Shown here piece by piece: positions 33,857-42,604 of a stretch of DNA of 64,000 nucleotides. Position numbers and translations under genes: made by a program. Source of the stretch: DASVTU01 sp036387415 (lineage in GTDB: Bacteria > Acidobacteriota > Blastocatellia > Pyrinomonadales > Pyrinomonadaceae); contig DASVTU010000039.1 in NCBI GenBank assembly GCA_036387415.1, positions 806,001-870,000 on the forward strand, given 5' to 3'. The notes under the pieces are model-generated. The model was not told the DNA's origin and did no database searches. It worked only from the letters and a program-made list of their open reading frames with translations. The first letter of the stretch is position 1. Each line of letters begins with the position of its first letter.

Positions 33857-33869
33857 TTTGAATTTCAAA
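33857..33869 (-). promoter_or_regulatory. Operator-like palindrome before ahpC
   Basis: TTTGAA-N-TTCAAA, a 13-nt palindrome 19 nt before the ahpC start. It shares the GAA-n-TTC core with the perfect PerR box at 34374-34390, so it may be a weaker binding site. Confidence 0.4.
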
Positions 33870-33913
33870 CAACTGCGCCGACACGCGCCGCGCACCCTTC
33901 GTAAAGAGTTGGC

Positions 33914-33935
33914 GAGCCTGACAAAAAAGAGGCTC
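33914..33935 (-). terminator. Small hairpin at the perR stop
   Basis: GAGCCT/AGGCTC stem with an A/T-run loop, overlapping the perR stop codon on the minus strand. It is weak and may only partly separate perR from ahpC. Confidence 0.4.
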
Positions 33936-34359
33936 AGGATTCCGCCTTGTCTGTGCTGCACCCGACGCACAAACCCAGAAGCGTCAGGTGAATCGACTCC
34001 GGTTTGAAGTGCGAACGACGCGCCGCCGCGCGCATCAAATCCACCGTCGCCGGCAGGTCGAAATCCACAAGCTTGCCGCAACTGGTGCAGATGGCATGGT
34101 CGTGGCGCGCGGTTTCGCGGTCGTAGCGGCTCGCGCCGTTCCCGAACGAGACTTCGCCAATCAAGCCCGCGTCTTTCAAATAACGCAGCGAGTTGTAGAC
34201 GGTCGCAAAACTGATGGTCGGCAAAAGCCGCCGCGCCGCCTCGAAAATTTCGTTGGCCGTCAGGTGCTCTTCGCTGCCGCTCACGACCCGCAGCACCACT
34301 TCGCGCTGCGGTGTCAGCCCCTGCCGAACGCCACCCTGCTCTGGCTTGTCCTGAATCAT
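33934..34359 (-). CDS. perR: Fur-family peroxide-responsive regulator (PerR-like)
   Basis: A 141-residue Fur-family repressor. The winged-helix part is LTPQREVVLRVVSGSEEHLT then ISFATVYNSLRYLKDAGLIG, with the recognition helix A-T-V-Y-N-S-L-R-Y-L. The metal sites include HDHAICTSCGKLVDFD and LGLCVGCS: two C-x2-C pairs for structural zinc and the His/Asp residues of the regulatory site. A perfect PerR box lies 15 nt upstream and the next gene is ahpC, which together favour PerR over Fur or Zur. Confidence 0.9.
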   Translation of the reverse strand: MIQDKPEQGGVRQGLTPQREVVLRVVSGSEEHLTANEIFEAARRLLPTISFATVYNSLRYLKDAGLIGEVSFGNGASRYDRETARHDHAICTSCGKLVDFDLPATVDLMRAAARRSHFKPESIHLTLLGLCVGCSTDKAES

Positions 34360-34373
34360 GATTTTTAAGTGGA

Positions 34374-34390
34374 TTTAGAATAATTCTAAA
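34374..34390. promoter_or_regulatory. PerR/Fur box
   Basis: TTTAGAAT-A-ATTCTAAA, a perfect 17-nt palindrome matching the PerR consensus TTAtAATnATTaTAA. It is centred about 23 nt upstream of the perR start, consistent with autorepression. Confidence 0.85.
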
Positions 34391-34507
34391 CTGCGGATTT
34401 GTCAAGAGGTCGATTTTTCGTTGATTTCATGCCCGACATAGAGTAGAGAACATTCGGCCTCGAGCCTCACCTCAAGTTCCCATGACACCGTTAAAAGGAG
34501 ATAAGAA

Positions 34508-35509
34508 ATGATCGGACGCAAAAGTCTCACGAAAAGCACTCTCGCGCTCTCCGTTTTGCTGTTGGTGCTTCTGGCCTCGCCAGCAGAGGCAAAAGTGACT
34601 CGCTATCTGACGGGTAATGCGGCGGATGTCAATCCGTTGCTGGCTGGCCCGGCGCATGATTTCGGCGGCGGCGGGACGGATGTGGATGCAGCGTTGCAAT
34701 GGATTATCGACCAGGTGAGAGGTTGTACGAGTTGCAGCACGAAGGTTGATGTCGTCATTCTTCGTTCGAGCGGCTCGAACGGATACAACGATTACATCTA
34801 CGCGATGAACGGGGTCGATTCGGTCGAAACCCTCGTCATCACGGCGGCGCGCGATTCAAATACCAGCGCCGTCGAAACCACTGTGAGGAATGCGGAAGTG
34901 GTCTTCTTCGCGGGCGGCGACCAGTGCGACTACGTGCGAAACTTTAAGGGGACGAGAGTCGAGACGGCGGTGGAATCGGTCTACGCGCGCGGCGGCGGCG
35001 TCGGCGGCACCAGCGCGGGTCTTGCCATTCAAGGTGAATTCACCTACGACGGGTGTACGGGCAGCGTCACGTCGAGTCAGGCGCTTTTGAATCCCTATCA
35101 TCGCGACATCAGTTTCACATACGATTTCTTCAACTGGGCGAACATGCAGGATGTCGTTACAGATTCGCACCTGGTTGTGCGCGACCGCATGGGACGGACG
35201 ATGGCTTTCATCGCGCGGCAGATTCGAGACGGCAAGGCGTCGAGCGCGCTCGGCATGGCCGTGAATGAAGCGACCTCGGTGGTGGTTGATAAAAACGGAC
35301 TGGCGCGTGTCTTCGGAGCAGGCCCCGCGTATTTCGTTCTCGGCGACCACTTCCCCGAAGTCTGCGAAGCGGGCACGCCTCTCACTTACTCAAACTACAA
35401 AATCTGGAAAGTCGCCACCAACGGAACCTTCGACCTCCAAAACAGACCGACCAGCGGTTACTATCTCATCAGCGTCAACAACGGCCAACTCAGCGGCGAC
35501 CCATACTAG
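34508..35509 (+). CDS. Exported cyanophycinase-like peptidase (S51 family)
   Basis: A 333-residue precursor with a strong ribosome-binding site (AAAAGGAG) and a signal peptide (LALSVLLLVLLASPAEA). EVVFFAGGDQCDYV is followed by the nucleophile motif GGVGGTSAGLAIQGEF (Gly-Thr-Ser-Ala-Gly). VVTDSHLVVRDRMGRTMAFI matches the D-x-H-x-x-x-R-x-R-x-G-R stretch of cyanophycinases. The family cleaves multi-L-arginyl-poly-L-aspartate. An exported form would degrade cyanophycin found outside the cell. Cyanophycin synthetase is not seen in the window. A related S51 dipeptidase role remains possible. Confidence 0.85.
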   Translation: MIGRKSLTKSTLALSVLLLVLLASPAEAKVTRYLTGNAADVNPLLAGPAHDFGGGGTDVDAALQWIIDQVRGCTSCSTKVDVVILRSSGSNGYNDYIYAMNGVDSVETLVITAARDSNTSAVETTVRNAEVVFFAGGDQCDYVRNFKGTRVETAVESVYARGGGVGGTSAGLAIQGEFTYDGCTGSVTSSQALLNPYHRDISFTYDFFNWANMQDVVTDSHLVVRDRMGRTMAFIARQIRDGKASSALGMAVNEATSVVVDKNGLARVFGAGPAYFVLGDHFPEVCEAGTPLTYSNYKIWKVATNGTFDLQNRPTSGYYLISVNNGQLSGDPY

Positions 35510-35514
35510 AGCGA

Positions 35515-35585
35515 AGGTCAGAGGCTAGAGGTTAGTTAAGAAAAAGACTAATTCTAACTTACCTCTGACCTCTAGCCTCTGACCT
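35515..35585. repeat. Heptad palindrome H9 (AGGTCAG words, perfect 18-bp stem)
   Basis: Left arm 35515-35532 is AGGTCAG AGGCTAG AGGT; right arm 35568-35585 is its exact complement (ACCTCTA GCCTCTG ACCT). Further CTGACCT units extend the right side. It separates convergent genes, starts six bases after the stop on the left and may be a bidirectional terminator. Confidence 0.8.
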
Positions 35586-35591
35586 CTGCTT

Positions 35592-36683
35592 TCAAAGTTT
35601 CGGATGCTGTGCGACGAAACGGACGAGGGCATCGACGTAAGAGGGAAAGGGCGGGCAACCGAGGTCGTGTGGTTCGAGGAGGGTTTGCGCGCGGGTGATG
35701 TCGTAGGTTTGTTTAGTGAAAAAATAGGGAACGCCGACGCGCGGTAGTCCGGTCAGTTTTTCGGAGATGGGGATGTCGAGTGTGGCGCGGACGAGGGGCG
35801 CCGGGATGGTCAGGTGCGAAGTGTGCGCGACGAGAGCGCGCGCGATGGCATCGAAGAGTTCGTGTGTGGTAAGCGGCGCGGGGTCGGCGAGTTGGAGGGT
35901 TGCGCCGACAGCCCTGTCGTCCTTCGCTAACGCCGCTATCGCTTCGACGACGAAATCAACGGGCACGACGTTGAGACGCACGTCGCGGTTGCCGATGTTG
36001 GCGAACGACAAGAGTCGCGGATGGATACGCAGGTAGTTAATCAGGTAATAGATGCCGTCGTACTTCGCCGTCTCGCCCGTCTGCGAATCGCCGCACACCA
36101 CTGACGGACGATAAATCGTCACGGGCAACGTCGGCTTCAACGCCTCGACTTCTAACTCGGCGAGATATTTCGTCTCCTCGTAGTAGTTATGAAAGCCCGC
36201 ATCGTGCCGCAGTTCGCTCTCAAGAATCCTGCCTGTTCGCAAGCCCGCGACGTAACAGGTCGAGACGTAGTTGTAACGGCGTAAGTTTTGAAGCGTCTGC
36301 GCGAACTGGTTGACGTGGCGCGTGCCTTCGACATTGACGCGCATGGCGAGTTCGCGCTCGACGCCTAAATCGTAGACGGCGGCGAGATGAAAGAGCGACG
36401 TTGTTTCGCGTCGCGCCAACTCCAAATCGTCGGGCGCAAGACCGAGTTCAGGCAGCGTGATGTCGCCCTCGACGACGCGGAAATTCTCGACAGGCACGCC
36501 CGTCGCGGCGGAAATACGCGTGATGTCCTCATGTGCACGCCGCACCAACTCCCCTTGCGGCAGCACCAGCAACACGAACCGCGCGCCGCCGTCCGACGCC
36601 AAACGTTCGACCAGCCGACCCGCGATGAAGCCGGGAAAGCCCGTCAGAAAAATCGTTTCGTCAGACGCCATTTCTGCACACAT
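35592..36683 (-). CDS. NAD(P)-dependent reductase/epimerase, extended SDR (thioester-reductase-like)
   Basis: A 363-residue extended short-chain dehydrogenase. The Rossmann motif is IFLTGFPGFIAGRLVERL, and SLFHLAAVYDLGVERELAMR and NVEGTRHVNQFA follow. The catalytic Tyr-Lys pair is in NYYEETKYLAELE, and IYRPSVVCGDSQTGET is typical of fatty acyl-CoA/thioester reductase-like proteins. Starts at 36683 (ATG) or 36671 (MASDET) are both plausible and neither has a strong ribosome-binding site. It begins 8 nt after the aminopeptidase gene on the same strand. The substrate is unknown. Confidence 0.82.
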   Translation of the reverse strand: MCAEMASDETIFLTGFPGFIAGRLVERLASDGGARFVLLVLPQGELVRRAHEDITRISAATGVPVENFRVVEGDITLPELGLAPDDLELARRETTSLFHLAAVYDLGVERELAMRVNVEGTRHVNQFAQTLQNLRRYNYVSTCYVAGLRTGRILESELRHDAGFHNYYEETKYLAELEVEALKPTLPVTIYRPSVVCGDSQTGETAKYDGIYYLINYLRIHPRLLSFANIGNRDVRLNVVPVDFVVEAIAALAKDDRAVGATLQLADPAPLTTHELFDAIARALVAHTSHLTIPAPLVRATLDIPISEKLTGLPRVGVPYFFTKQTYDITRAQTLLEPHDLGCPPFPSYVDALVRFVAQHPKL

Positions 36684-36691
36684 CAATTAAA

Positions 36692-38254
36692 TCAGGATTC
36701 AGTTAATCGTCCGTCGTCGGCGCAGGCGAGTTCGACGAGCGTGCGGACGCCTGTGCCCGTGGAGCCTTTTGGGGCGTGTGGTTGCGGGTCGTCGTACCAC
36801 GATGTGCCTGCGATGTCGAGATGCACCCAGGGCGTGTCGGCGGCAAACTTGCTGAGGAGGAGCGCGGCAGAAGTGGCGTCGGGGCGTCCGCCGTAGTTTT
36901 TGAAATCGGCGATGTCGCTCTCGATGCGTTTCTTGTAATCATCGCTGACGGGCATGCGCCAGATGGGTTCGCACGCGCGCTCAGCCGCCGCGCTGACGTT
37001 TGCCGCCCATGCGTCGTCGTTGCTGAAGAGACCTGTGCGGTGGTCGCCGAGCGCCACGATGATGGAGCCGGTGAGCGTCGCTAAATCGACGATGCGCGTC
37101 GCGCCGAGTTCGCGCGCATAGGCGATGCCGTCAACCAGTACGAGACGCCCTTCGGCATCCGTATCGACGACTTCGATGGTGTAGCCGCCGAGCGTTTTAA
37201 CGATGTCGCCGGGTTTGATGCTGCGTCCCGACGGCATGTTTTCGGCGGACGGCACGATGGCGACGATGCGACGTGACGGTTTGAGTTGGGCGATAGCACG
37301 CAGCGCGCCGAGCGCCGCCGCGCCTCCGGCCATGTCGGATTTCATCTCGTACATGTCGAGGCCGTGTTTGATGGAGATGCCGCCCGTGTCGAACGTAATA
37401 CCCTTGCCGATGAACGCCCAGAGTTCATCATCGTCGGTCGCGCCTTCCGGCTCATAGCGAACCACAATCAGAGCGGGTTCTTCATCCGACCCTTGCCCGA
37501 CGCCCCACAAGCCGCCCATGCCCCGCGCACGTACTTCTTCCGCCGTGAGCGATTCAACGCGCAAACCGAATTCCGACGCCATCTCCGCGGCGCGTCGCGC
37601 AAATTCGCGCGGCGGCAAAGCACGCCCCGGCTCATCTGCGAGCGTGCGCGTCCAGTTGACCGCTTCGGCCACAATCCTCGCGCGTTCGGTCGCCGCCTTC
37701 AACTCATCGCTCGCCGTCGAAGCGGCGATGACGATGTTGAGACGTTCGACGATGTGCGACGGTTCATCGTGGTTCTGATAGAAGTCGCCGTCGTAGAGAC
37801 CGAAAATCGCGCCCTCGACGATGGCTTGCACGACCGTCTCCGGTGACTCTCCGGCGATTTCCGGCAAGACGAAAAATAGACTCCTGACGCGATTCTCTCG
37901 CGCGGTGCGGAGAGCCATTCCAGCGGCGCGTCGGAGCGCGGCGCGGTTGCAATCGGCGTGCGCTCCGAGGCCGACGAGCAGCAACCCGTGCGTGCCCGAC
38001 GCGCGTCCCGGCACACGCAGATACAACGCCGCATCGGCTTCGCCTTTGAACTCTCCATCGCTCAAGAGACGCGCGTACACGTCGCGCCACGGTGCGTTCC
38101 GGTCGTCTCCGTCGGCGTCGTGCGCGGGCGGGAGAAGATGTTGTTGCTGCTGCGACGACTCGTTGGCGAAGATGCAGAGGGCAATCGCATCATGCGTCGA
38201 GAGTGAAGGGTCTTCGTTGGTTATTTGGATGTCGAGTGTGTTTGGCTTATTCAT
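36692..38254 (-). CDS. pepA: Leucyl aminopeptidase (M17)
   Basis: A 520-residue protein. The C-terminal M17 domain has FIGKGITFDTGGISIK (metal-binding Lys and Asp), MKSDMAGGAAALGAL, VPSAENMPSGRSIKPGDI and the signature VDTDAEGRLVLVDG, here with Asp for the usual Asn at the first signature position. FKNYGGRPDATSAALLLSKF and WVHLDIAGTSW are also conserved. The N-terminal domain (about 1-190) is divergent. It removes N-terminal residues from cytoplasmic peptides using two metal ions. The ATG at 38254 (MNKPNTLDIQ) is preferred, though the frame is open to 38299. Confidence 0.9.
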   Translation of the reverse strand: MNKPNTLDIQITNEDPSLSTHDAIALCIFANESSQQQQHLLPPAHDADGDDRNAPWRDVYARLLSDGEFKGEADAALYLRVPGRASGTHGLLLVGLGAHADCNRAALRRAAGMALRTARENRVRSLFFVLPEIAGESPETVVQAIVEGAIFGLYDGDFYQNHDEPSHIVERLNIVIAASTASDELKAATERARIVAEAVNWTRTLADEPGRALPPREFARRAAEMASEFGLRVESLTAEEVRARGMGGLWGVGQGSDEEPALIVVRYEPEGATDDDELWAFIGKGITFDTGGISIKHGLDMYEMKSDMAGGAAALGALRAIAQLKPSRRIVAIVPSAENMPSGRSIKPGDIVKTLGGYTIEVVDTDAEGRLVLVDGIAYARELGATRIVDLATLTGSIIVALGDHRTGLFSNDDAWAANVSAAAERACEPIWRMPVSDDYKKRIESDIADFKNYGGRPDATSAALLLSKFAADTPWVHLDIAGTSWYDDPQPHAPKGSTGTGVRTLVELACADDGRLTES

Positions 38255-38317
38255 GAAGATTCGGTTTGTCGGACGCGTGACGGGCATTGTCGGCGGCAAA
38301 GTCTGCTGCGTGCGGCG

Positions 38318-38347
38318 TTGGCGCGCGTCGTCTGCGCTGAGTATAAT
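38318..38347 (+). promoter_or_regulatory. Promoter candidate for the 5'-nucleotidase gene
   Basis: TTGGCG (38318-38323), an 18-nt spacer and a perfect TATAAT (38342-38347), 79 nt before the start codon. Confidence 0.55.
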
Positions 38348-38425
38348 TCAGCTTCAACGATTCAGCCTAACTCTCCCTCTGGTCAAGAAATTTTCATAAT
38401 TCTACATGGAGGCAATTTTTAACTG

Positions 38426-39988
38426 ATGACTTTTTCTCGCAGGTATTTGAATCGCGTCGTGCTCGCGTTGGCGTTCTGTTGCGCCGTGGGTCTGCCCGTC
38501 GGCGCGCAGACCGCGACGCCGACACCGTTGCCGACGCCGATGCCCGCGCGGACGATTCGCGTGACGCTCTTGCAGGTCAACGACGTGTATCAGATTGCGC
38601 CCGTCGATAGAGGCAAGCGGGGCGGACTGGCGCGTGTGGCCGCGATGCGTCGAAAGATTTTGCAGGAATCGCCGCACACGCTTTTCCTGCTCGGCGGCGA
38701 CACGATTGCGCCGTCGGTCGCGTCGAGCATCTTCAAGGGGCGACAGATGATTGCGACGTGGAACGCGGCCGCGCTCGACTATGCCGTGCTCGGCAATCAC
38801 GAATTCGATTTCGGCCCCGAAGTGTTGCGCGAGCGGATGAAGGAATCGCGTTTCGTGTGGCTCGGCGCAAACGTCTTCGACCGCAAGACCGGCAAGTCGT
38901 TCGCGGGGATGCCGCCCTTCATCGTGCGCGAATTCGAGGGCGTTAAAGTCGGCATATTCGGACTACTCACGACCGATACGGCGCGCGCTTCAAAGGCGGG
39001 CGAGGATGTCGAATTTCGCAACGCCTGCGAAACGGCGAAAGCGATTGTCCCGCAGATACGCGCGCGTGGCGCACACGTCGTCGTCGCGCTCACGCACCTG
39101 ACGCTCAGCGACGACAAGGCGCTCGCACGTTGCGCGCCGATTGATGTCATCATCGGCGGCCACGAACACACCGTGCTGCAATCGCTCTCCGGTCGTACGC
39201 CGATTTTCAAGATGGGTTCGGACGCGCGCAATCTCGGTCGCATCGACTTGCAAATTTCCGCCACGACGGGCGCACTCGAAAGCGTCGATTGGGAGATTAT
39301 TCCGGTGACGGATGAAGTTGTGGAAGCGCCGGATGTCGTGGCGGTAGTCAATCAATTTGAGAAACAACTGTCGGCGGAACTCGACAAGCCCGTCGGCACG
39401 ACCAGCGTGGAACTCGACGCGCGGCAGAACACAAACCGCACGCGCGAGACTAATCTCGGCTCGTTTATCGCCGATGCTTATCGCAAATGGGCGGGCGCGG
39501 ACGTGTCCATCATGAACGGCGGCTCGGTGCGCTCGAACACGACCTACGCGCCCGGCACGCTGACTAAACGCGACGTGCTTTCCATCCTGCCGTTTGAGAA
39601 TCACATCGTTAAAGCAGAGGTGACGGGAGCGCAGATTCGCGCTGCGCTCGAACATGGTGTGGCTCGCATCGTCGAAGACAGGGAGGAGGGGCGTTTTCCG
39701 CAAGTCTCTGGCATGGAATTCACGTTCGACGGTCGTCGTCCGGCGGGCGGGCGCGTCGTCCGCGTCACGGTCGCAGGTCAACCGCTCGACGACAAGAAAA
39801 CCTACACGCTCGCCACCAGCGCATACTTGCTCGGCGGCGGCGACGGCTATACGATGTTCCGCGATGCGCGCCCACTGATTGAACCCGAAGAGGGGCCGGT
39901 TGAGGCGACCGTCTTGATGGATGCCATCACCGCCGCCAAAGAAATCGCTCCCCGCACCGACGGGCGCATCAAGCGCGTCGATGAATAA
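38426..39988 (+). CDS. Exported bifunctional metallophosphatase/5'-nucleotidase
   Basis: A 520-residue precursor with a signal peptide (VVLALAFCCAVGLPVGAQ) and a Thr-Pro linker. The metallophosphoesterase domain has LLQVNDVYQIAP, LFLLGGDTIAPS, YAVLGNHEFDFG, VVVALTHLTLSDD and DVIIGGHEHTV, which are the standard dinuclear metal motifs except that the first D-x-H is N-D-V-Y. The C-terminal 5'-nucleotidase domain has ETNLGSFIADAYRKWAGADV, IMNGGSVRSN and LGGGDGYTMF. It would hydrolyse nucleotides in the periplasm to scavenge nucleosides and phosphate, as UshA does. Confidence 0.9.
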   Translation: MTFSRRYLNRVVLALAFCCAVGLPVGAQTATPTPLPTPMPARTIRVTLLQVNDVYQIAPVDRGKRGGLARVAAMRRKILQESPHTLFLLGGDTIAPSVASSIFKGRQMIATWNAAALDYAVLGNHEFDFGPEVLRERMKESRFVWLGANVFDRKTGKSFAGMPPFIVREFEGVKVGIFGLLTTDTARASKAGEDVEFRNACETAKAIVPQIRARGAHVVVALTHLTLSDDKALARCAPIDVIIGGHEHTVLQSLSGRTPIFKMGSDARNLGRIDLQISATTGALESVDWEIIPVTDEVVEAPDVVAVVNQFEKQLSAELDKPVGTTSVELDARQNTNRTRETNLGSFIADAYRKWAGADVSIMNGGSVRSNTTYAPGTLTKRDVLSILPFENHIVKAEVTGAQIRAALEHGVARIVEDREEGRFPQVSGMEFTFDGRRPAGGRVVRVTVAGQPLDDKKTYTLATSAYLLGGGDGYTMFRDARPLIEPEEGPVEATVLMDAITAAKEIAPRTDGRIKRVDE

Positions 39989-39989
39989 G

Positions 39990-40138
39990 AACAGTAGCCA
40001 GTAGTCAGTAGAAGAACGATTGAATGTTTTTCAATTAGCTCTTAACAATTGAATCCGAAATGCATTTCTACTGTTTACTGACTAAAGCACGCGAAATGCT
40101 TTTATACTGGCTACTGACTGGTGTCTCCTGTCTACTGC
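39990..40138. repeat. Degenerate heptad palindrome H10 (CAGTAGT words)
   Basis: The left side is ACAGTAGCCAGTAGTCAGTAG (first 20 nt at 39990-40009 and following base). The right side has TTCTACTGTTTACTGACTA (40066-40084), and ATACTGGCTACTGACTGG and CTACTGC further on. An inner TCAATT...AATTGA palindrome sits at the centre. It uses the same words as H6 but with an extra set of right-hand copies. The next start codon follows four bases later. Confidence 0.65.
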
Positions 40139-40142
40139 TTTT

Positions 40143-40655
40143 ATGTTTGAAGAGGATTTTTCCGACGACCGTTTCTCCGACAGCGCGCGGCGCGAGGCGA
40201 TAGAACTGTTTAAGCGTGCCTATCAGGCGCAACTCGCCGACGACTACGAGGAAGCGATTGAGCTTTACCGTCGTTCCATCCACACCTACCCGACCGCCGA
40301 GGCGCACACGTTTCTCGGTTGGGTTTATAGTTTTCAAGACCGCTACCGCGAAGCCATCGAAGAGTGCCTCGAAGCCATCCGCATCGACGCGACGTTTGGC
40401 AATCCTTACAACGACATCGGCAGTTACCTCATCGCGCAGGGCGACATCTACGGCTCTGTCGTCTGGTTCAAACGCGCGCTTCAGGCTTCGCGTTACGAGT
40501 CGTATGCCTTCCCGCATTTCAATCTCGGACGCGTCTACGAAATGCGCGGGCGACTGCTCGACGCCGTGCGCCACTACGGCCTCGCGCTCGAACAACAATC
40601 CGATTTTGCACAGGCCGCCAAAGCCCTGCGACGTTTGCAGTCGCGCCTCAATTAG
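40143..40655 (+). CDS. TPR-repeat protein
   Basis: A 170-residue cytoplasmic protein, almost entirely tetratricopeptide repeats. The units are AYQAQLADDYEEAIELYRRS, AHTFLGWVYSFQDRYREAIE, PYNDIGSYLIAQGDIYGSVV and HFNLGRVYEMRGRLLDAVRH. The acidic N-terminus (FEEDFSDDRFSD) has no signal peptide. TPRs mediate protein-protein contacts and the partner is unknown. The start codon directly follows palindrome H10 with no clear ribosome-binding site. Confidence 0.85.
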   Translation: MFEEDFSDDRFSDSARREAIELFKRAYQAQLADDYEEAIELYRRSIHTYPTAEAHTFLGWVYSFQDRYREAIEECLEAIRIDATFGNPYNDIGSYLIAQGDIYGSVVWFKRALQASRYESYAFPHFNLGRVYEMRGRLLDAVRHYGLALEQQSDFAQAAKALRRLQSRLN

Positions 40656-40702
40656 CGCCCCGACACGCTTACTTTAACCGTCCGCGTTAATGGTAAAAAA
40701 CG

Positions 40703-41413
40703 ATGTCGAACATTTTCAGCACCGTCGCACGACTTCTGCGCTTTCGCCTGACGCGTGAGGAGTTCGCGCAGTTTGACTACCGACATCTCCTCCTCGGACT
40801 GCTTTCGACATGGGTGGTCGGGATGGGGCGTTGGTGGGACGACCCCGGCGCGCACATGCTTCAACATCTCGGCGTCGGCTCGCTGATTTACATCTTTATT
40901 TTGTCGTTGATGTTGTGGCTCGTCGTCTTGCCGCTCAAACCTAAAGCATGGTCGTATGTCCACGTCCTGACCTTTGTCGCGCTCACCTCCCCGCCGGCCA
41001 TCCTCTACGCCATTCCGGTCGAGAAATTTATGAGCCTCGATGCCGCGCGCATCTTGAACGTGCTGTTTCTGTGCGTTGTGGCGACGTGGCGCGTCGCGCT
41101 GCTCATCTTTTACCTCATACGCCACGCAGAACTACGTGCGGCGGCTCCGGTGGCCGCGTTTCTGCCGATAACGGCCATCGTCGTGAGTTTGACCGTCATG
41201 AATCTTGAGCGTGCAGCATACGTGTCGATGAGCGGAATGCGCGGCGAACCGACGGCGCACGACAGCAGCTACAGCATCCTGACACTGTTAACGATGCTGG
41301 CCGTGCTGCTTATCATCCCGCTTCTCATCCTGTATGTTGTCCTCATCGTCAAAGCACAGTTAGCGTCGGACGTGGCGGAATTGAATCTTGAGGAGCGTCA
41401 AATAAAATCGTAA
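40703..41413 (+). CDS. Integral membrane protein of unknown function (Yip1-like topology)
   Basis: A 236-residue protein with about five hydrophobic helices: LIYIFILSLMLWLVVLPL, VHVLTFVALTSPPAILYAI, ILNVLFLCVVATWRVALLIF, APVAAFLPITAIVVSLTVM and LTLLTMLAVLLIIPLLILYV. The N-terminal RLTREEFAQFDYRHLLLG is amphipathic, and a conserved-looking WWDDPGAHMLQHLG lies at the first membrane entry. I did not recognise a specific family. It starts 47 nt after the TPR gene and may be co-transcribed. Confidence 0.72.
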   Translation: MSNIFSTVARLLRFRLTREEFAQFDYRHLLLGLLSTWVVGMGRWWDDPGAHMLQHLGVGSLIYIFILSLMLWLVVLPLKPKAWSYVHVLTFVALTSPPAILYAIPVEKFMSLDAARILNVLFLCVVATWRVALLIFYLIRHAELRAAAPVAAFLPITAIVVSLTVMNLERAAYVSMSGMRGEPTAHDSSYSILTLLTMLAVLLIIPLLILYVVLIVKAQLASDVAELNLEERQIKS

Positions 41414-41531
41414 TCGCCGCCGGAACGGCGACGGGACGACGCGCCATGTCGTTTGGCAAGCAGAGGAATGACAGACGAGTGCGCCGTCGCGTGTCCCGTC
41501 TCGCCTGTGTTGTGTGGAGACGGAGATTGCG

Positions 41532-41957
41532 TTAAGAGGTTTCGTGTTGGGCGATGCCCTGTATGTTGTCTTTGATGGCGTCTTTGTCGATTTTCATCTT
41601 GCGGCGATTGGCATCAACGGCGACGTAGACGACTTCCGCCTCGGTGACGCGGATGCGCTCGGATGTGCCGCCGTAGCGTTCGGCTTCGACGATGACGCGG
41701 ACGGTGATAGAGGTGGTGCCGATGCGTAGCGTCTCTGCGTAGAAGCTAACGAGGTCGCCGACGAAGACCGGCTCATGGAAGATGACTTCGCGCATCGCCA
41801 CGGTCACGAAGCGTTCGATGCGTGTGCGTCGGTGCGCTTCGACCGCGCCCGCGATGTCGATGTAGCTGAGGATGATGCCGCCGAAGATGGTGCCTTGCGG
41901 ATTGGTGTCGCGCGGCAGGAGCGTGATGCGGATGGCCGGGTCGCTGTAGGAGTCCAT
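41532..41957 (-). CDS. Acyl-CoA thioesterase, hotdog fold (YciA-like)
   Basis: A 141-residue protein from ATG 41957 (MDSYSDPAIRITLLP); the upstream open frame to 42089 is not protein-like. NPQGTIFGGIILSYIDIAGA has the N-x-x-G-x-x-F-G-G motif with the catalytic-region Asp. MREVIFHEPVFVGDLVSFYA and SITVRVIVEAERY are typical of the YciA/BACH thioesterase family. It would hydrolyse acyl-CoA in the cytoplasm. Chain-length preference is unknown. Confidence 0.87.
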   Translation of the reverse strand: MDSYSDPAIRITLLPRDTNPQGTIFGGIILSYIDIAGAVEAHRRTRIERFVTVAMREVIFHEPVFVGDLVSFYAETLRIGTTSITVRVIVEAERYGGTSERIRVTEAEVVYVAVDANRRKMKIDKDAIKDNIQGIAQHETS

Positions 41958-42157
41958 AGGGTTCGAGCCGACGCTTTGGGCGCGCCGTAGGATGAATCGA
42001 CAGGAAGCGGCGCGCGGGCGTCTCAAACATCGGTCAAAGTTGCTGAAATCTTTGACGTGAGCATGAACGCCCGCGACGCGCCCTGTCAAGGCATGGGGCG
42101 CACGCCCGTCGAGTCTTCTTGCCGACGGCGGCTGGTTTCCCGCTTTTGGATGGACTC

Positions 42158-42604
42158 TTACGTTGAATATTCTTGTTTCGATTTACCACCAAACAACGCG
42201 CTGACCATCAAAGCCACGCCCGCCACGCCGAGGACGCCCGCCGTGCCAGTTTTGCCGAGCACCGAATAGAGGGCGTAGAGGATGACGTTGACGCGGCGCA
42301 CGCCGCCTGATTGTTCCCAGTTGTCGAAGTAGTAGTAAGCGAAGATGGCTATGCCAATCAGACCCAGCCCGTAGAGGAACGACTGCCAGGGCGAATCCTG
42401 TTTCTCGTCGGAGTCGTCGGCGCGCGTGGCTCTGCTGTCGCGTCTGGAATATGTCTCGACGGGCGCTTCGTAGTAGTTGCCGCTCTGGTGTTGATTGAGT
42501 TCGGGTTTGACAGACTCCGGCAGCGGCTTGCTGCATCCTTTGCACTGGTTTTCGGGAGTTCTGAAACTGACCATCCCGCAGGCGGGACATTTAACTGAAG
42601 TCAT
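42158..42604 (-). CDS. Zinc-ribbon membrane protein
   Basis: A 148-residue protein. The N-terminus is a rubredoxin-like zinc ribbon: VKCPACGMVSFRTPENQCKGCSKPL, given here only for its two C-x2-C knuckles at residues about 6-9 and 21-24. A polar linker (NYYEAPVETYSRRDSRA) leads to two C-terminal membrane helices (FLYGLGLIGIAIFAYYYF; TAGVLGVAGVALMVSALFGG). No enzymatic domain is present. Such proteins are common and unassigned in Acidobacteriota-like genomes. Confidence 0.75.
   Translation of the reverse strand: MTSVKCPACGMVSFRTPENQCKGCSKPLPESVKPELNQHQSGNYYEAPVETYSRRDSRATRADDSDEKQDSPWQSFLYGLGLIGIAIFAYYYFDNWEQSGGVRRVNVILYALYSVLGKTGTAGVLGVAGVALMVSALFGGKSKQEYST

Noticed and set aside
41940..41970. 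TTCGAACCC resembling a tRNA T-loop
   Set aside because: No acceptor, D- or anticodon stem around it; it is at the start of the thioesterase gene.
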